Assembly: GCF_913060805.1 (NCBI RefSeq)
Contig: NZ_CAJXTC010000016.1
Span: 56,460 to 120,459, forward strand
Length of the DNA stretch: 64,000 nucleotides
Source of the DNA: an uncultured Draconibacterium sp.
Lineage (GTDB): Bacteria; Bacteroidota; Bacteroidia; Bacteroidales; Prolixibacteraceae
Reading direction: 5' to 3'
Each line of letters opens with the position of its first letter. The stretch's first letter is position 1. Of this stretch, positions 9,324 to 16,666 are shown one piece after another. Both the position numbers and the translations under genes were made by a program. Below the pieces are notes generated by a model. That model made no database searches, was not told where the DNA came from, and saw only the letters and a program-made list of their open reading frames with translations.

Positions 9324-10040
9324 ATGAAAACAATTATATACAAAGCAGATTCAAGAGGATATGCCAACCACGGTTGGTTAGAGGCAAGGCACAGTTTTAG
9401 TTTCGCAAATTATTTCGATCGCGAGCGAATGAATTTTGGTGTGCTTAGGGTGCTGAACGATGATGCGATTGCAGGCGGACAGGGTTTTGGAACGCATCCG
9501 CACGATAACATGGAAATTATTACCATTCCGCTGGAAGGCGATTTGGAACACAAAGATAATATGGGCAATCAGGCTGTAATTCACTCGGGCGATGTGCAGG
9601 TGATGAGTGCCGGAACAGGTGTTTACCACAGCGAGTTTAACCACCATCCGGATAAAACCTTACGACTTTTCCAGATTTGGTTGTTTCCCAACAAGCAGAA
9701 TGTACAACCGCGTTACGACCAAATTTCAATTCGTGATGTAGAAGAAAAGAACAAACTGTACCAGGTGCTTTCGCCCAACCCTGACGATCAGGGCGTGTGG
9801 ATCCACCAGGATGCCTGGTTTATGCTGGGTAAATACGATGCAGGAAAAACCGATTCGTACACCATAAAGAGACCGGGAAACGGTGTTTATGTGATGGTGA
9901 TAGAAGGGGAGGTAAGCATTTCGGGAAATGATTTGTCGAAACGTGATGCCATTGGAATCTGGGATGTTGATTCGGTAGAGATTACCGCCACATCAGACGC
10001 CCGGATCCTGCTGATGGATCTGCCCATGCAGTTGAACTAG
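9324..10040 (+). CDS. Pirin family protein (bicupin)
   Basis: Pirin/YhhW-type bicupin, 238 residues, probably a cytoplasmic metal-dependent quercetin 2,3-dioxygenase-like enzyme. The family opening RGYANHGWLEARHSFSFANYFDRERMNFG is followed by the metal-site motif GTHPHDNMEIITIPLEG and by GTGVYHSEFNH, which together supply the three His and one Glu of the metal centre. The second cupin (from about residue 150) lacks such a motif, as usual for pirins. A nitroreductase gene follows after 24 bp on the same strand, so the two may be co-transcribed as a small stress or redox unit. The physiological substrate is unknown. Confidence 0.93.
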   Translation: MKTIIYKADSRGYANHGWLEARHSFSFANYFDRERMNFGVLRVLNDDAIAGGQGFGTHPHDNMEIITIPLEGDLEHKDNMGNQAVIHSGDVQVMSAGTGVYHSEFNHHPDKTLRLFQIWLFPNKQNVQPRYDQISIRDVEEKNKLYQVLSPNPDDQGVWIHQDAWFMLGKYDAGKTDSYTIKRPGNGVYVMVIEGEVSISGNDLSKRDAIGIWDVDSVEITATSDARILLMDLPMQLN

Positions 10041-10064
10041 AGATAAAACCAGAGATATAGTAAT

Positions 10065-10628
10065 ATGGAAGTTATGACGAAGTATGAGATCCATCCTTTA
10101 TTGGAGAAACGATGGAGTCCGCGGGCTTTTTCGCCCGAGCCCATTGCCGAGGACGATGTAAATGAAATTTTTACCGCTGCCTCGTGGGCGCCAAGTGCTA
10201 TGAATGAGCAGCCGTGGCAGTATGTTTATGCCATGCGCGGCACGCCGGGTTTCGATGCGCTTTGGGATTGCCTGGCAACAGGAAACAAACCCTGGACACA
10301 ACATGCGGCCGTGCTGTTTGTGGCCATAAAAGTTGATACGTTTTCTGACAACGGCAAACCCAATAAATGGGCAATGCACGATGTGGGGATGGCCAATGCG
10401 CAGTTATTACTTCAGGCAGCCAGCAAAGATATTTACGGTCATCTGATGGCCGGTTTTGGTGCCGAAATGGTGAAAGAGGTGTTACAGTTGGATGAGAATC
10501 TTACTCCGGTTTGTATGGGAGCGCTGGGTTATTTAGGCGATGCCGATTCGCTGGATGAACCTTATCGTTCGCGAGAAAAAGCACCACGGAAAAGAAAAGA
10601 TTTAGAGGAATTCGTGAGGAGGTTCTAA
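10065..10628 (+). CDS. Nitroreductase family protein
   Basis: FMN-dependent NAD(P)H oxidoreductase of the nitroreductase superfamily, 187 residues. Visible features: the N-terminal FMN-phosphate site KRWSPRAFSPEPI, the ASWAPSAMNEQPWQY motif that contacts the flavin, and a C-terminal block GYLGDADSLDEPYRSREKAPRKR resembling the FMN-binding Gly and Arg/Lys region. A start three codons later (MTKYEIHPL) fits the family equally well. It follows pirin closely and ends before a strong bidirectional hairpin. Substrate is unknown; the family reduces nitroaromatics, quinones or flavins. Confidence 0.92.
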   Translation: MEVMTKYEIHPLLEKRWSPRAFSPEPIAEDDVNEIFTAASWAPSAMNEQPWQYVYAMRGTPGFDALWDCLATGNKPWTQHAAVLFVAIKVDTFSDNGKPNKWAMHDVGMANAQLLLQAASKDIYGHLMAGFGAEMVKEVLQLDENLTPVCMGALGYLGDADSLDEPYRSREKAPRKRKDLEEFVRRF

Positions 10629-10654
10629 AAAGGGAGAAGGTAGTTCTTTACGAA

Positions 10655-10684
10655 AAATCCCGGCTTGTTTTCAAGCCGGGATTT
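10655..10684. terminator. Bidirectional terminator
   Basis: Perfect 13-bp stem (AAATCCCGGCTTG 10655-10667, CAAGCCGGGATTT 10672-10684) with a TTTT loop, located between the convergent nitroreductase and DUF1080 genes. It can end transcription from both sides. Confidence 0.85.
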
Positions 10685-10712
10685 ATTTTGGTCTAAATAA
10701 AGTGTGTCTTTT

Positions 10713-11450
10713 TTATAATTTCCGGATTTTAACGTTGCGGAACCAAACAGTATAACCATGATCCTGCAAACCGATAAAACCTTCTTTTGAAATTCCTTCC
10801 TGGAAACCTTCAAAGTCTTTGAATTTGCTGTTTTCCACCAATTGGTCCCACTCATCGCTCCAATGGCTGTACGAAACTACTTTAGTTCCGTTCATCGATA
10901 CGGTAACTTGCCCGTCTTTAACTTTTATTACGCAGGTATTCCATTCGCCTGCCGGATTAACTGTTTCAGGATCGGCGGCAATCATGTCGTACAACGAACC
11001 GGCCAGGTGGCTGTCGATTTTATTGTCGGTAGCATCTTTATTGTCGAGCACCTGAATCTCGGGCGCCGCATAATAAATTGGTTTCCCTGGTAATTCTCGT
11101 ACATAATAGAAAATTCCGGAGTTAGCCATTTTACCTGCTTTCCAGTCAATCGAGAATTCAAAATCCTTGTATTTCTCGTCCTGGAAAATAATATCGCCAT
11201 TGGCTCCTTGTCCGGGCTCTTTACCTTCTCCGGTAAAAACTTTCATGGCTCCGTCTTCTATCTCCCAGTTGGCAGGCATGGCCGTTCCGCTGTATTGACG
11301 CCAGCCGTCGAAATTTTTGCCATTAAACAGCAAAACCCAGCCGTCTTTTTTCTCTTGCGACGACAGTTTGTTTACTTTTTTCGAAAACGCAGGATTAGCA
11401 ATCAACAATGCTGCCATCACTGCGAAACTGTAAAAAATACTTTTTCTCAT
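10713..11450 (-). CDS. DUF1080 (3-keto-disaccharide hydrolase-like) protein
   Basis: Secreted protein with a DUF1080 domain, a concanavalin-like fold now linked to hydrolysis of 3-keto-glycosides. Signal peptide MRKSIFYSFAVMAALLIANPAFS, then the family signature GWVLLFNGKNFDGWRQYSG, a central EFSIDWKAGKMANSGIFYYVRE stretch, the block APEIQVLDNKDA, and the closing FIGLQDHGYTVWFRNVKIRKL. The length of 245 residues fits a single-domain member. It lies alone between a bidirectional terminator and a methyltransferase gene, without a visible 3-keto-glycoside oxidoreductase partner. The substrate is inferred from the family only. Confidence 0.9.
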   Translation of the reverse strand: MRKSIFYSFAVMAALLIANPAFSKKVNKLSSQEKKDGWVLLFNGKNFDGWRQYSGTAMPANWEIEDGAMKVFTGEGKEPGQGANGDIIFQDEKYKDFEFSIDWKAGKMANSGIFYYVRELPGKPIYYAAPEIQVLDNKDATDNKIDSHLAGSLYDMIAADPETVNPAGEWNTCVIKVKDGQVTVSMNGTKVVSYSHWSDEWDQLVENSKFKDFEGFQEGISKEGFIGLQDHGYTVWFRNVKIRKL

Positions 11451-11635
11451 GATAAATTATTGAAATTACGGTTTAATTGATTGCCCTAAAGATAGGAAAA
11501 ACAATTGCTGCCTGCGAAGAAGAAATGGCCTTTCTGTCGATAAATATTTTGATCACGAGTAATTTCAGGAGTTATCGAAAGTTAGCGAATCCTGAAATTA
11601 CTGTTGTCTTTTTTGTACTATTATCATGATCTCGC

Positions 11636-12238
11636 TTACGCCGGCGGTAAACATTTGGTCTCTTTTAGCTTGCAAACCACGTGGTATTTGTTTTCGCTGC
11701 AAATGCACAGCAGCCCCGACTCTTTAATTTTTTCAATGGTAAGTTCGCGTGGCTGATGACCGTCTTCAATAACGATTATTCCGTGAAACATGACGATGCG
11801 AGCCAGTTCGCGGATCAGTTCCGTAGGTTGCTCGATCATATGAAACATATCGAGGGCATAAACCACATCGGCAATACGGTTGGGCAGAGCGCACGAATAA
11901 CCATCGGCCTGAATCGCTTCCACGTTTGTGAGTTCGTGTTTCTCGATTTTGCGGTTTACGTTATCGATGGCCATGGGATGAATGTCAACGGCAAAAACCT
12001 TTCCCTTGGGACCAACCGTTTCGGAGGCATTTTGTATGTAGCGTGCCGGCCCGCAGCCGTAGTCAACCACAATTTGCCTCTCTTTTATGGGGAGGCGGCT
12101 AAAGTTTCGCTCCGATTGCCCGGCAAATACATCGCTGAGTTTCATAGCAAAACTCATCATTTTAAAAAACAGGTTGGGAATGTTCTCGCGGCCGTAGCCG
12201 GTAATTCTGTTAAGGTGTGTTGTGTGTGTAGTTTCCAT
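11636..12238 (-). CDS. Class I SAM-dependent methyltransferase
   Basis: Cytoplasmic methyltransferase of the Rossmann type, 200 residues. Motif I VVDYGCGPARYIQNA binds SAM; motif II acidic residue at VFAVDIHPMAID; DVVYALDMFHMIEQP corresponds to motif IV. The substrate cannot be read from the sequence; the closest general type is methyltransferase 11/25. It is monocistronic on the minus strand and borders the repeat-rich tract, whose edge begins directly upstream of its start. Confidence 0.88.
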   Translation of the reverse strand: METTHTTHLNRITGYGRENIPNLFFKMMSFAMKLSDVFAGQSERNFSRLPIKERQIVVDYGCGPARYIQNASETVGPKGKVFAVDIHPMAIDNVNRKIEKHELTNVEAIQADGYSCALPNRIADVVYALDMFHMIEQPTELIRELARIVMFHGIIVIEDGHQPRELTIEKIKESGLLCICSENKYHVVCKLKETKCLPPA

Positions 12239-12546
12239 TATTTCTATTGTTTTTTGTTTTTGGCTGAATCAAAGGTAGGAAAGTCGGCCCGGCCATGAAT
12301 TATTTTTTGGTTGAACGGGGGAGATTTATCGGTGAATGAGTTGTGATGGGTGGTTTGCTTGTGATTAATTCAAGGAGTTGAGGTTGAGGGCTAAAGCCCG
12401 TTCATGATGGTATTGTTTGCCCCCAGGCTAAAGCCAGGGGTTAGTAAACCCCGGAGGGGTGAAATATCTGTAGCCTCCTTGTTTTTATGTGGACGGTTTT
12501 TTACCGGTTTATCGTCCCTAACGGGACTTTTTTCTGTGGTTCATTT

Positions 12547-12663
12547 AACCCCAGAGGGGTGGAATATCTGTAGCCCCGTCTTTTAAGGCGGGGTAATGAG
12601 CGCAGCGAATAAATCGGTGCAACTGGGAAGTTGTTCGGGTTTGTTGGTGGTTTGCACCGCAAT
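12547..12663 (+). repeat. Repeat R1, copy a
   Basis: About 117 bp, starting AACCCCAGAGGGGTGG, including ATATCTGTAGCCCC and a hairpin around CTTTTAAGGCGGGG, and ending TTTGCACCGCAAT. About 90 percent identical by eye to copy b at 13947-14062. A shorter fragment of the same head (AACCCCGGAGGGGTGAAATA) lies around 12447-12475. Confidence 0.8.
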
Positions 12664-12710
12664 TTTGGTGAGCTTGCTTCGGTCGTTCCTCGCTGAGATG
12701 GCAAATATTT

Positions 12711-12867
12711 ACCACCCCACCGCTGTAAACGCGGTGCCCCCCTCCTGGGAGGAGGGGAAATTGGGCTTGTGGTCAATTAGTTTTGTAATTGAGATATGAA
12801 GGTGAGCACGAACATTTCTCCTCCTCCGAGGAGGAGTACGCCCCGACGAGTCGGGGTGGGAGGTGGT
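12711..12867 (+). repeat. MITE-like repeat R2, copy a (157 bp)
   Basis: Starts ACCACCCCACCGCTG and ends GGTGGGAGGTGGT, so its ends are imperfect inverted repeats. Two internal palindromes (CCCCTCC...GGAGGGG and CTCCTCCGAGGAGGAG) make it strongly self-complementary. Copies b and c have exactly the same length. Confidence 0.8.
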
Positions 12868-12884
12868 GTTGCTGCGCGTACCGA

Positions 12885-13236
12885 ATCGGGAGAAGCAATC
12901 TCTTTTCAAAAAGTAGGACAAGCTGCCGCGCCCCTGAAACATCGGGGTCCGGAAGCAGGGGCATTATCTGGAATGGCTCAAAATTGAATTCAAAAAAAGA
13001 AATGTTTCCCAAATAGAGAACGCTGCCAATTTTGAATATTTTGTTAAGTTGTTAAAGGTCAGTACATATTCCAGAATGGCCCGTGATTTGAAAGAAGATG
13101 GTTAGGGGAAAGCGACTTCTGTATTTATGATTGGTTTTGTGTTTAGGGGTTTGTAAATTATCAATCATCTTCAAAAAGCGTCCATATTGCTTTCCCCTTC
13201 TTTTTTTCTTTCATCCGATTATTAAGCGTATAGTTA
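12885..13236 (+). repeat. Long direct repeat R3, copy a
   Basis: About 350 bp, starting near CGAATCGGGAGAAGCAATCT. From 12942 onward it is nearly identical to R3b over about 295 bp, with one small indel in a T/C run. It contains GGGGAAAGC and GCTTTCCCC arms enclosing about 100 bp, and a short stretch that translates like a protein tail (see R3b). Confidence 0.8.
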
Positions 13237-13300
13237 TTTTGTGTATTGCGGCAGCGACAGAGATTGCTTCTCTCGTTCCTCGCTGAGATGGCAAATATTT

Positions 13301-13457
13301 ACCACCCCACCGCTGTAAACGCGGTCCCCCCCTCCTGGCAGGAGGGGAAACAGGGTCTCTGGTTGATTGGTTTTGTCATTGAGATATGAATGAGAGCACG
13401 AACATTTCTCCTCCTCGGAGGAGGAGTACGCCCCGACGAGTCGGGGTGGGAGGTGGT
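13301..13457 (+). repeat. MITE-like repeat R2, copy b (157 bp)
   Basis: Same ends and length as copy a, differing at scattered positions. It directly precedes the 54-bp palindrome and R3b, repeating the R2-R3 order seen at 12711-13236. Confidence 0.8.
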
Positions 13458-13461
13458 GTCG

Positions 13462-13515
13462 GGCAGCGGACAATGAACTAATTCATTTCGGCACGATTCA
13501 CTACTGTCCGCTGCC
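13462..13515. repeat. 54-bp palindrome with 11-bp arms
   Basis: Perfect inverted repeats GGCAGCGGACA (13462-13472) and TGTCCGCTGCC (13505-13515) enclose 32 bp. It occurs only in the second R2-R3 unit, so it looks like an insertion made after the duplication. Confidence 0.7.
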
Positions 13516-13559
13516 TTGTAGCAATAATAAATAGGTCATTGCGATACCGATGAGTGAAA

Positions 13560-13905
13560 CGAATCGGGAGAAGCAATCTCTTTTCAAAAAGTAGGACGAA
13601 CTACCGAAACTTCGGGGTCCGGAAGCAGGGGCATTATCTGGAATGGCTCAAAATTGAATTCAAAAAAAGAAATGTTTCCCAAATAGAGAACGCTGCCAAT
13701 TTTGAATATTTTGTTAAGTTGTTAAAGGTCAGTACATATTCCAGAATGGCCCGTGATTTGAAAGAAGATGGTTAGGGGAAAGCGACTTCTGTATTTATGA
13801 TTGGTTTTGTGTTTAGGGGTTTGTAAATTATCAATCATCTTCAAAAAGCGTCCATATTGCTTTCCCCTTCTTCTTTCTTTCATCCGATTATTAAGCGTAT
13901 AGTTA
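13560..13905 (+). repeat. Long direct repeat R3, copy b, with coding-like tail
   Basis: Second copy of R3. One plus-strand frame reads a protein-like tail ending at 13775 (YLEWLKIEFKKRNVSQIENA, then NFEYFVKLLKVSTYSRMARD and LKEDG). The same frame exists in R3a. It has no proper start and its N-terminal side lies in repeat sequence, so it is more likely a relic of a mobile or duplicated gene than a working one. Confidence 0.7.
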
Positions 13906-13946
13906 ATGTTTTACCGGGATAACGTCCCTACGGGACTGGTTCATTC

Positions 13947-14062
13947 AACCCCGGAGGGGTGGAATATCTGTAGCCCCGCCTTTTAAGGCGGGTAATGAGC
14001 GCAGCGAATAAAGCGGTGCAACCGGGAAGTTGTTCGGGCTTGTTGGTGGTTTGCACCGCAAT
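13947..14062 (+). repeat. Repeat R1, copy b
   Basis: About 116 bp, starting AACCCCGGAGGGGTGG and ending TTTGCACCGCAAT. It is preceded by a GTCCCTACGGGAC hairpin, related to GTCCCTAACGGGAC before copy a. Confidence 0.8.
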
Positions 14063-14102
14063 CTGCAGTTTATGTTCTGGAATAGCTGGAAATAGACGTT
14101 CT

Positions 14103-14325
14103 CCCCAAGGGGACCATAGATATTTCCTAAGGGATTACCTTGATTACTTAGGGAATATCTATCATGCCCAAGGGGATCATCGTTTTCCCCTTGGTAATTG
14201 CTCTTCTACCCAAGGGAATCATAGAGATTTCCTAAAGGATTGCTCTGATTACTTAGGGAATATCTATTATCCCCAAGGGAATTATCCTTATTACCTCGGT
14301 AATAATTGTTCTACCCAAGGGGATT
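14103..14325 (+). repeat. 105-bp tandem satellite of hairpins
   Basis: CCAAGGG anchors recur at 14105, 14210 and 14315, giving a period of exactly 105 bp over two full units and a partial third. Each unit contains a long hairpin (first unit: AGATATTTCCTAAG pairing with CTTAGGGAATATCT) and a second one (CCAAGGGGA pairing with TCCCCTTGG). The period is a multiple of three, so one frame stays open and reads a 35-residue repeat; coding is not supported. Confidence 0.75.
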
Positions 14326-14409
14326 ATTGCACCGACAAGGGCTGAATTCCTTTGTTGATGGGGATTGCGAGATTGCTTCTCTCGTTGCTCGTTCGCAGTT
14401 GCAATTTAT

Positions 14410-14566
14410 ACCACCCCACCGCTGTAAACGCGGTACCCCCCTCCTGACAGGAGGGGAAATTGGGTCTCCGGTCGATTGGTTTTGTACATGAGATTATATT
14501 TTTTGCACGAACATTTCTCCTCCTCCGAGGAGGAGTACGCCCCGACGAGTCGGGGTGGGAGGTGGT
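14410..14566 (+). repeat. MITE-like repeat R2, copy c (157 bp)
   Basis: Third R2 copy, same length and ends as a and b, but with a diverged centre. It stands without an R3 partner. Confidence 0.8.
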
Positions 14567-14854
14567 GTTGCTGCTGCGCTCGAGAAATCGGGACGGGCTT
14601 TTAAAAAAGGAGGACGAGCAAGCCACCTAATCCGCCGGATTTTGTTTGGTTTTGCTTTTTAAACATAAGATGTTTACATTTAAGCCACCAAATAGTTAAA
14701 CCGTTGAATATGCATGCAGATAAAGAATTTAACGGGAAGTTGGTTTAAGCGCTCAAATCACTGGTGAAATGCAAGGTGCTAATAGTTTTAGATGTAGTAA
14801 CGTATTTATACATATGTTTTTGACAAATAGAATTAACTCTTCATACTCCCATTA

Positions 14855-15454
14855 ATGTTATCAATGAATAGAGAAGAACTGATAGAATATTTTAAAGTAA
14901 ATGATGAGATCGATATTTATTATGAATATCTGTTAGGACAAAGTGTTTGGTATTTTGAAAAAAACAGTCAAGATTCAAGTAACGTCTATGATGATTTTAA
15001 ACGTTTCATTTCAAGAAAATTAAATGTTCCGTTTAATAATATATCTATTGTTGGTAGTGCAAAAACAAAATATAGTTTTTCACCTAACAAAGATTTTTCT
15101 GAATTTCATGAAAGCTCAGACTTTGATTTAATTATTGTTTCCAGTAAAATCTTTCATTCTCTTTGGCAAGCATATCGAATTATAGCTTCTTCATCTCATT
15201 TAAATGGCTATGTTCATATAACTTCGAATATTTTTAACAATTTTATCAGTGTAAAAGAAGACGACCCGAATTATGGAAATAAAATAATTGAGGATTGGCA
15301 AAAAACATTATTAGAATTTAAAACAGAACTTCAACTAACATTTGAAATTACACACGAAATTAATTATAGAATATATTCTGACTGGGAATCTGTAGAGGAT
15401 TACCATTTAAGAGGTCTTAGAAAACTTAAATCCTTGATATATGAAACTTATTGA
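14855..15454 (+). CDS. Nucleotidyltransferase-like protein paired with DUF262
   Basis: 199-residue cytoplasmic protein with a nucleotidyltransferase-type core: GS at residues 67-68 (IVGSAKTKYSF) and, about 20 residues later, SSDFDLIIVS with acidic residues 89 and 91, as in the hG[GS]...DxD pattern of metal-dependent NTases. Conserved-looking context FSPNKDFSEFHESSDFDL suggests a distinct NTase-like family rather than the minimal MNT antitoxins. It overlaps the downstream DUF262 gene by 14 bp, so the two are translationally coupled. Both genes are visibly richer in A+T than their neighbours, which suggests transfer. A start three codons later (MNREELIEYF) is possible. A role in defence or as a toxin-antitoxin partner is inference only. 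Confidence 0.7.
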   Translation: MLSMNREELIEYFKVNDEIDIYYEYLLGQSVWYFEKNSQDSSNVYDDFKRFISRKLNVPFNNISIVGSAKTKYSFSPNKDFSEFHESSDFDLIIVSSKIFHSLWQAYRIIASSSHLNGYVHITSNIFNNFISVKEDDPNYGNKIIEDWQKTLLEFKTELQLTFEITHEINYRIYSDWESVEDYHLRGLRKLKSLIYETY

Positions 15455-16505
15455 ACAGATAGATATACAGCCACAAAGCACGAAATGGTTATACGACCTA
15501 AATAAAAAAGGATTATTAGAGGTTGATAATTCATTTCAACGTAACTATGTATGGACCAGTAGGCATCAAGTTAAATTAATAGAGTCAATTTTATTGGGTT
15601 ATCCAATTCCTGAGATTTATTTATGGAATATTGGGACAGATGAAGATACTGGTGATACAAAATATTCGATTATAGATGGTCAACAAAGATGTGGTGCAAT
15701 TTTTCAATTTATTGCTAATACATATAAACTAAGAGAAGGCTATCTTGGTAGTAATGGTGCAGTTTGTACAAGAATAAAGAATCGCTTTTTTCGAGATCTG
15801 GAGCCAGATGACAAGAAGTCTATTTGGTCATATTTGTTTTCAATTAGATTAGTTCGAAATCTAGTTCACCGGTCTGATATAGTAGATATGTTTTTGAGAT
15901 TAAATAGCAATAATATGACCTTAAATCCTCAAGAATTAAGAAATGCGGAATTTGAAGGAGAATTTATGACTCTTTCTTCTACTTTATCTGAACTTGAGTT
16001 TTGGACAGATATTTTTAGTATTTCAGATAGAAGGCGGATGAGAGATATATCTTTTATTAGCACTTTATTGGTTTTCATGAAAAAAGGAATTGAAGAAGAA
16101 ATTAGTAATACTAACCTGAATCTCATATATGATCTTTATAATGATGAGTATCCAGATAAAGATGAAGACGAAAAACGATTTAAAGAAGTTATTGGTGAAA
16201 TTGATAAAATAATCGCACATAACAGCGAGAGAATTAAAATTCTCAGAAGACAGGTTCATTTTTATTCATTATTTACAATAACTTACGAGTTTACCATAGG
16301 TGGAAAAAAACTGACGAATAAACAAATAGACAATTATCAGAAGTTTATAGACAATTTTGATAACGATGATGTATTAATGAAATACTTTCCTAATGCGATG
16401 GAAGCGATTAATAAGTATAAATCGTTGTCTAAAGAAGGGACAAGACAAAAAACAAATAGGTTTGAAAGACACAAGTGCCTAAAAAGTATCGCTAATTATG
16501 TCTGA
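15441..16505 (+). CDS. DUF262 domain protein
   Basis: 354-residue protein with the N-terminal DUF262 (ParB/sulfiredoxin-like) fold. Signatures: FQRNYVW at residues 32-38 and IDGQQR at 78-83, the NTP-binding and hydrolysis motifs known from GmrS, SspE and BrxU. The helical C-terminal half carries no DUF1524 HNH nuclease (no His-x-x-P or HNH signature seen), so any nuclease activity would need a partner. It starts inside the preceding NTase-like gene. DUF262 proteins sense modified phage DNA or nucleotides in type IV-like systems; here the combination with an NTase-like protein is what stands out. Low GC and the repeat-rich flank point to horizontal gain. Confidence 0.82.
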   Translation: MKLIEQIDIQPQSTKWLYDLNKKGLLEVDNSFQRNYVWTSRHQVKLIESILLGYPIPEIYLWNIGTDEDTGDTKYSIIDGQQRCGAIFQFIANTYKLREGYLGSNGAVCTRIKNRFFRDLEPDDKKSIWSYLFSIRLVRNLVHRSDIVDMFLRLNSNNMTLNPQELRNAEFEGEFMTLSSTLSELEFWTDIFSISDRRRMRDISFISTLLVFMKKGIEEEISNTNLNLIYDLYNDEYPDKDEDEKRFKEVIGEIDKIIAHNSERIKILRRQVHFYSLFTITYEFTIGGKKLTNKQIDNYQKFIDNFDNDDVLMKYFPNAMEAINKYKSLSKEGTRQKTNRFERHKCLKSIANYV

Positions 16506-16620
16506 TTTTTTAGACAGTTGTAGGAAATGCTAAGTTTTAGGTTAGTAGTGCGCCCCCGTTCCCGCTGATTTGCAATCAGTGTGCAACTCGAAAGCAGCAA
16601 ACAACACTTCATAAAAACAA

Positions 16621-16645
16621 AAAAAGCCGGCAAAACCGGCTTTTT
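16621..16645 (-). terminator. Terminator of citrate synthase gene
   Basis: AAAAAGCCGG (16621-16630), loop CAAAA, CCGGCTTTTT (16636-16645). A 10-bp perfect stem with T-runs on both strands, just downstream of the gltA stop at 16667; it can also stop readthrough from the DUF262 gene. Confidence 0.85.
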
Positions 16646-16666
16646 CAATTATATCATTGCAACGTA

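Larger units (their letters stand above)
12239..14854. other. 2.6-kb gene-free, repeat-dense tract
   Basis: No believable gene in this long stretch. It is a mosaic of repeats in the order R1a-R2a-R3a-R2b-palindrome-R3b-R1b-105-bp satellite-R2c, each described separately. Short hairpin motifs such as CCCCAGGCTAAAGCCAGGGG (around 12421-12440) also occur. The final 200 bp before 14855 are unique, AT-rich, and presumably carry the promoter of the island that follows. The tract lies between a conserved gene and a low-GC island, as expected of an insertion hotspot. Confidence 0.85.

Noticed and set aside
12789..13016. Small frames in the repeat tract (12789-13016, 12709-12942, 13234-13473)
   Set aside because: They are translations of R2 palindromes (runs of Pro, Arg, Ser, Glu) in several frames at once, with no consistent protein.
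13995..14345. A 116-residue repeat protein (QGDHR/DYLGNIY units)
   Set aside because: The frame begins inside repeat R1b and stays open only because the 105-bp satellite period is divisible by three; hairpins explain the DNA better.
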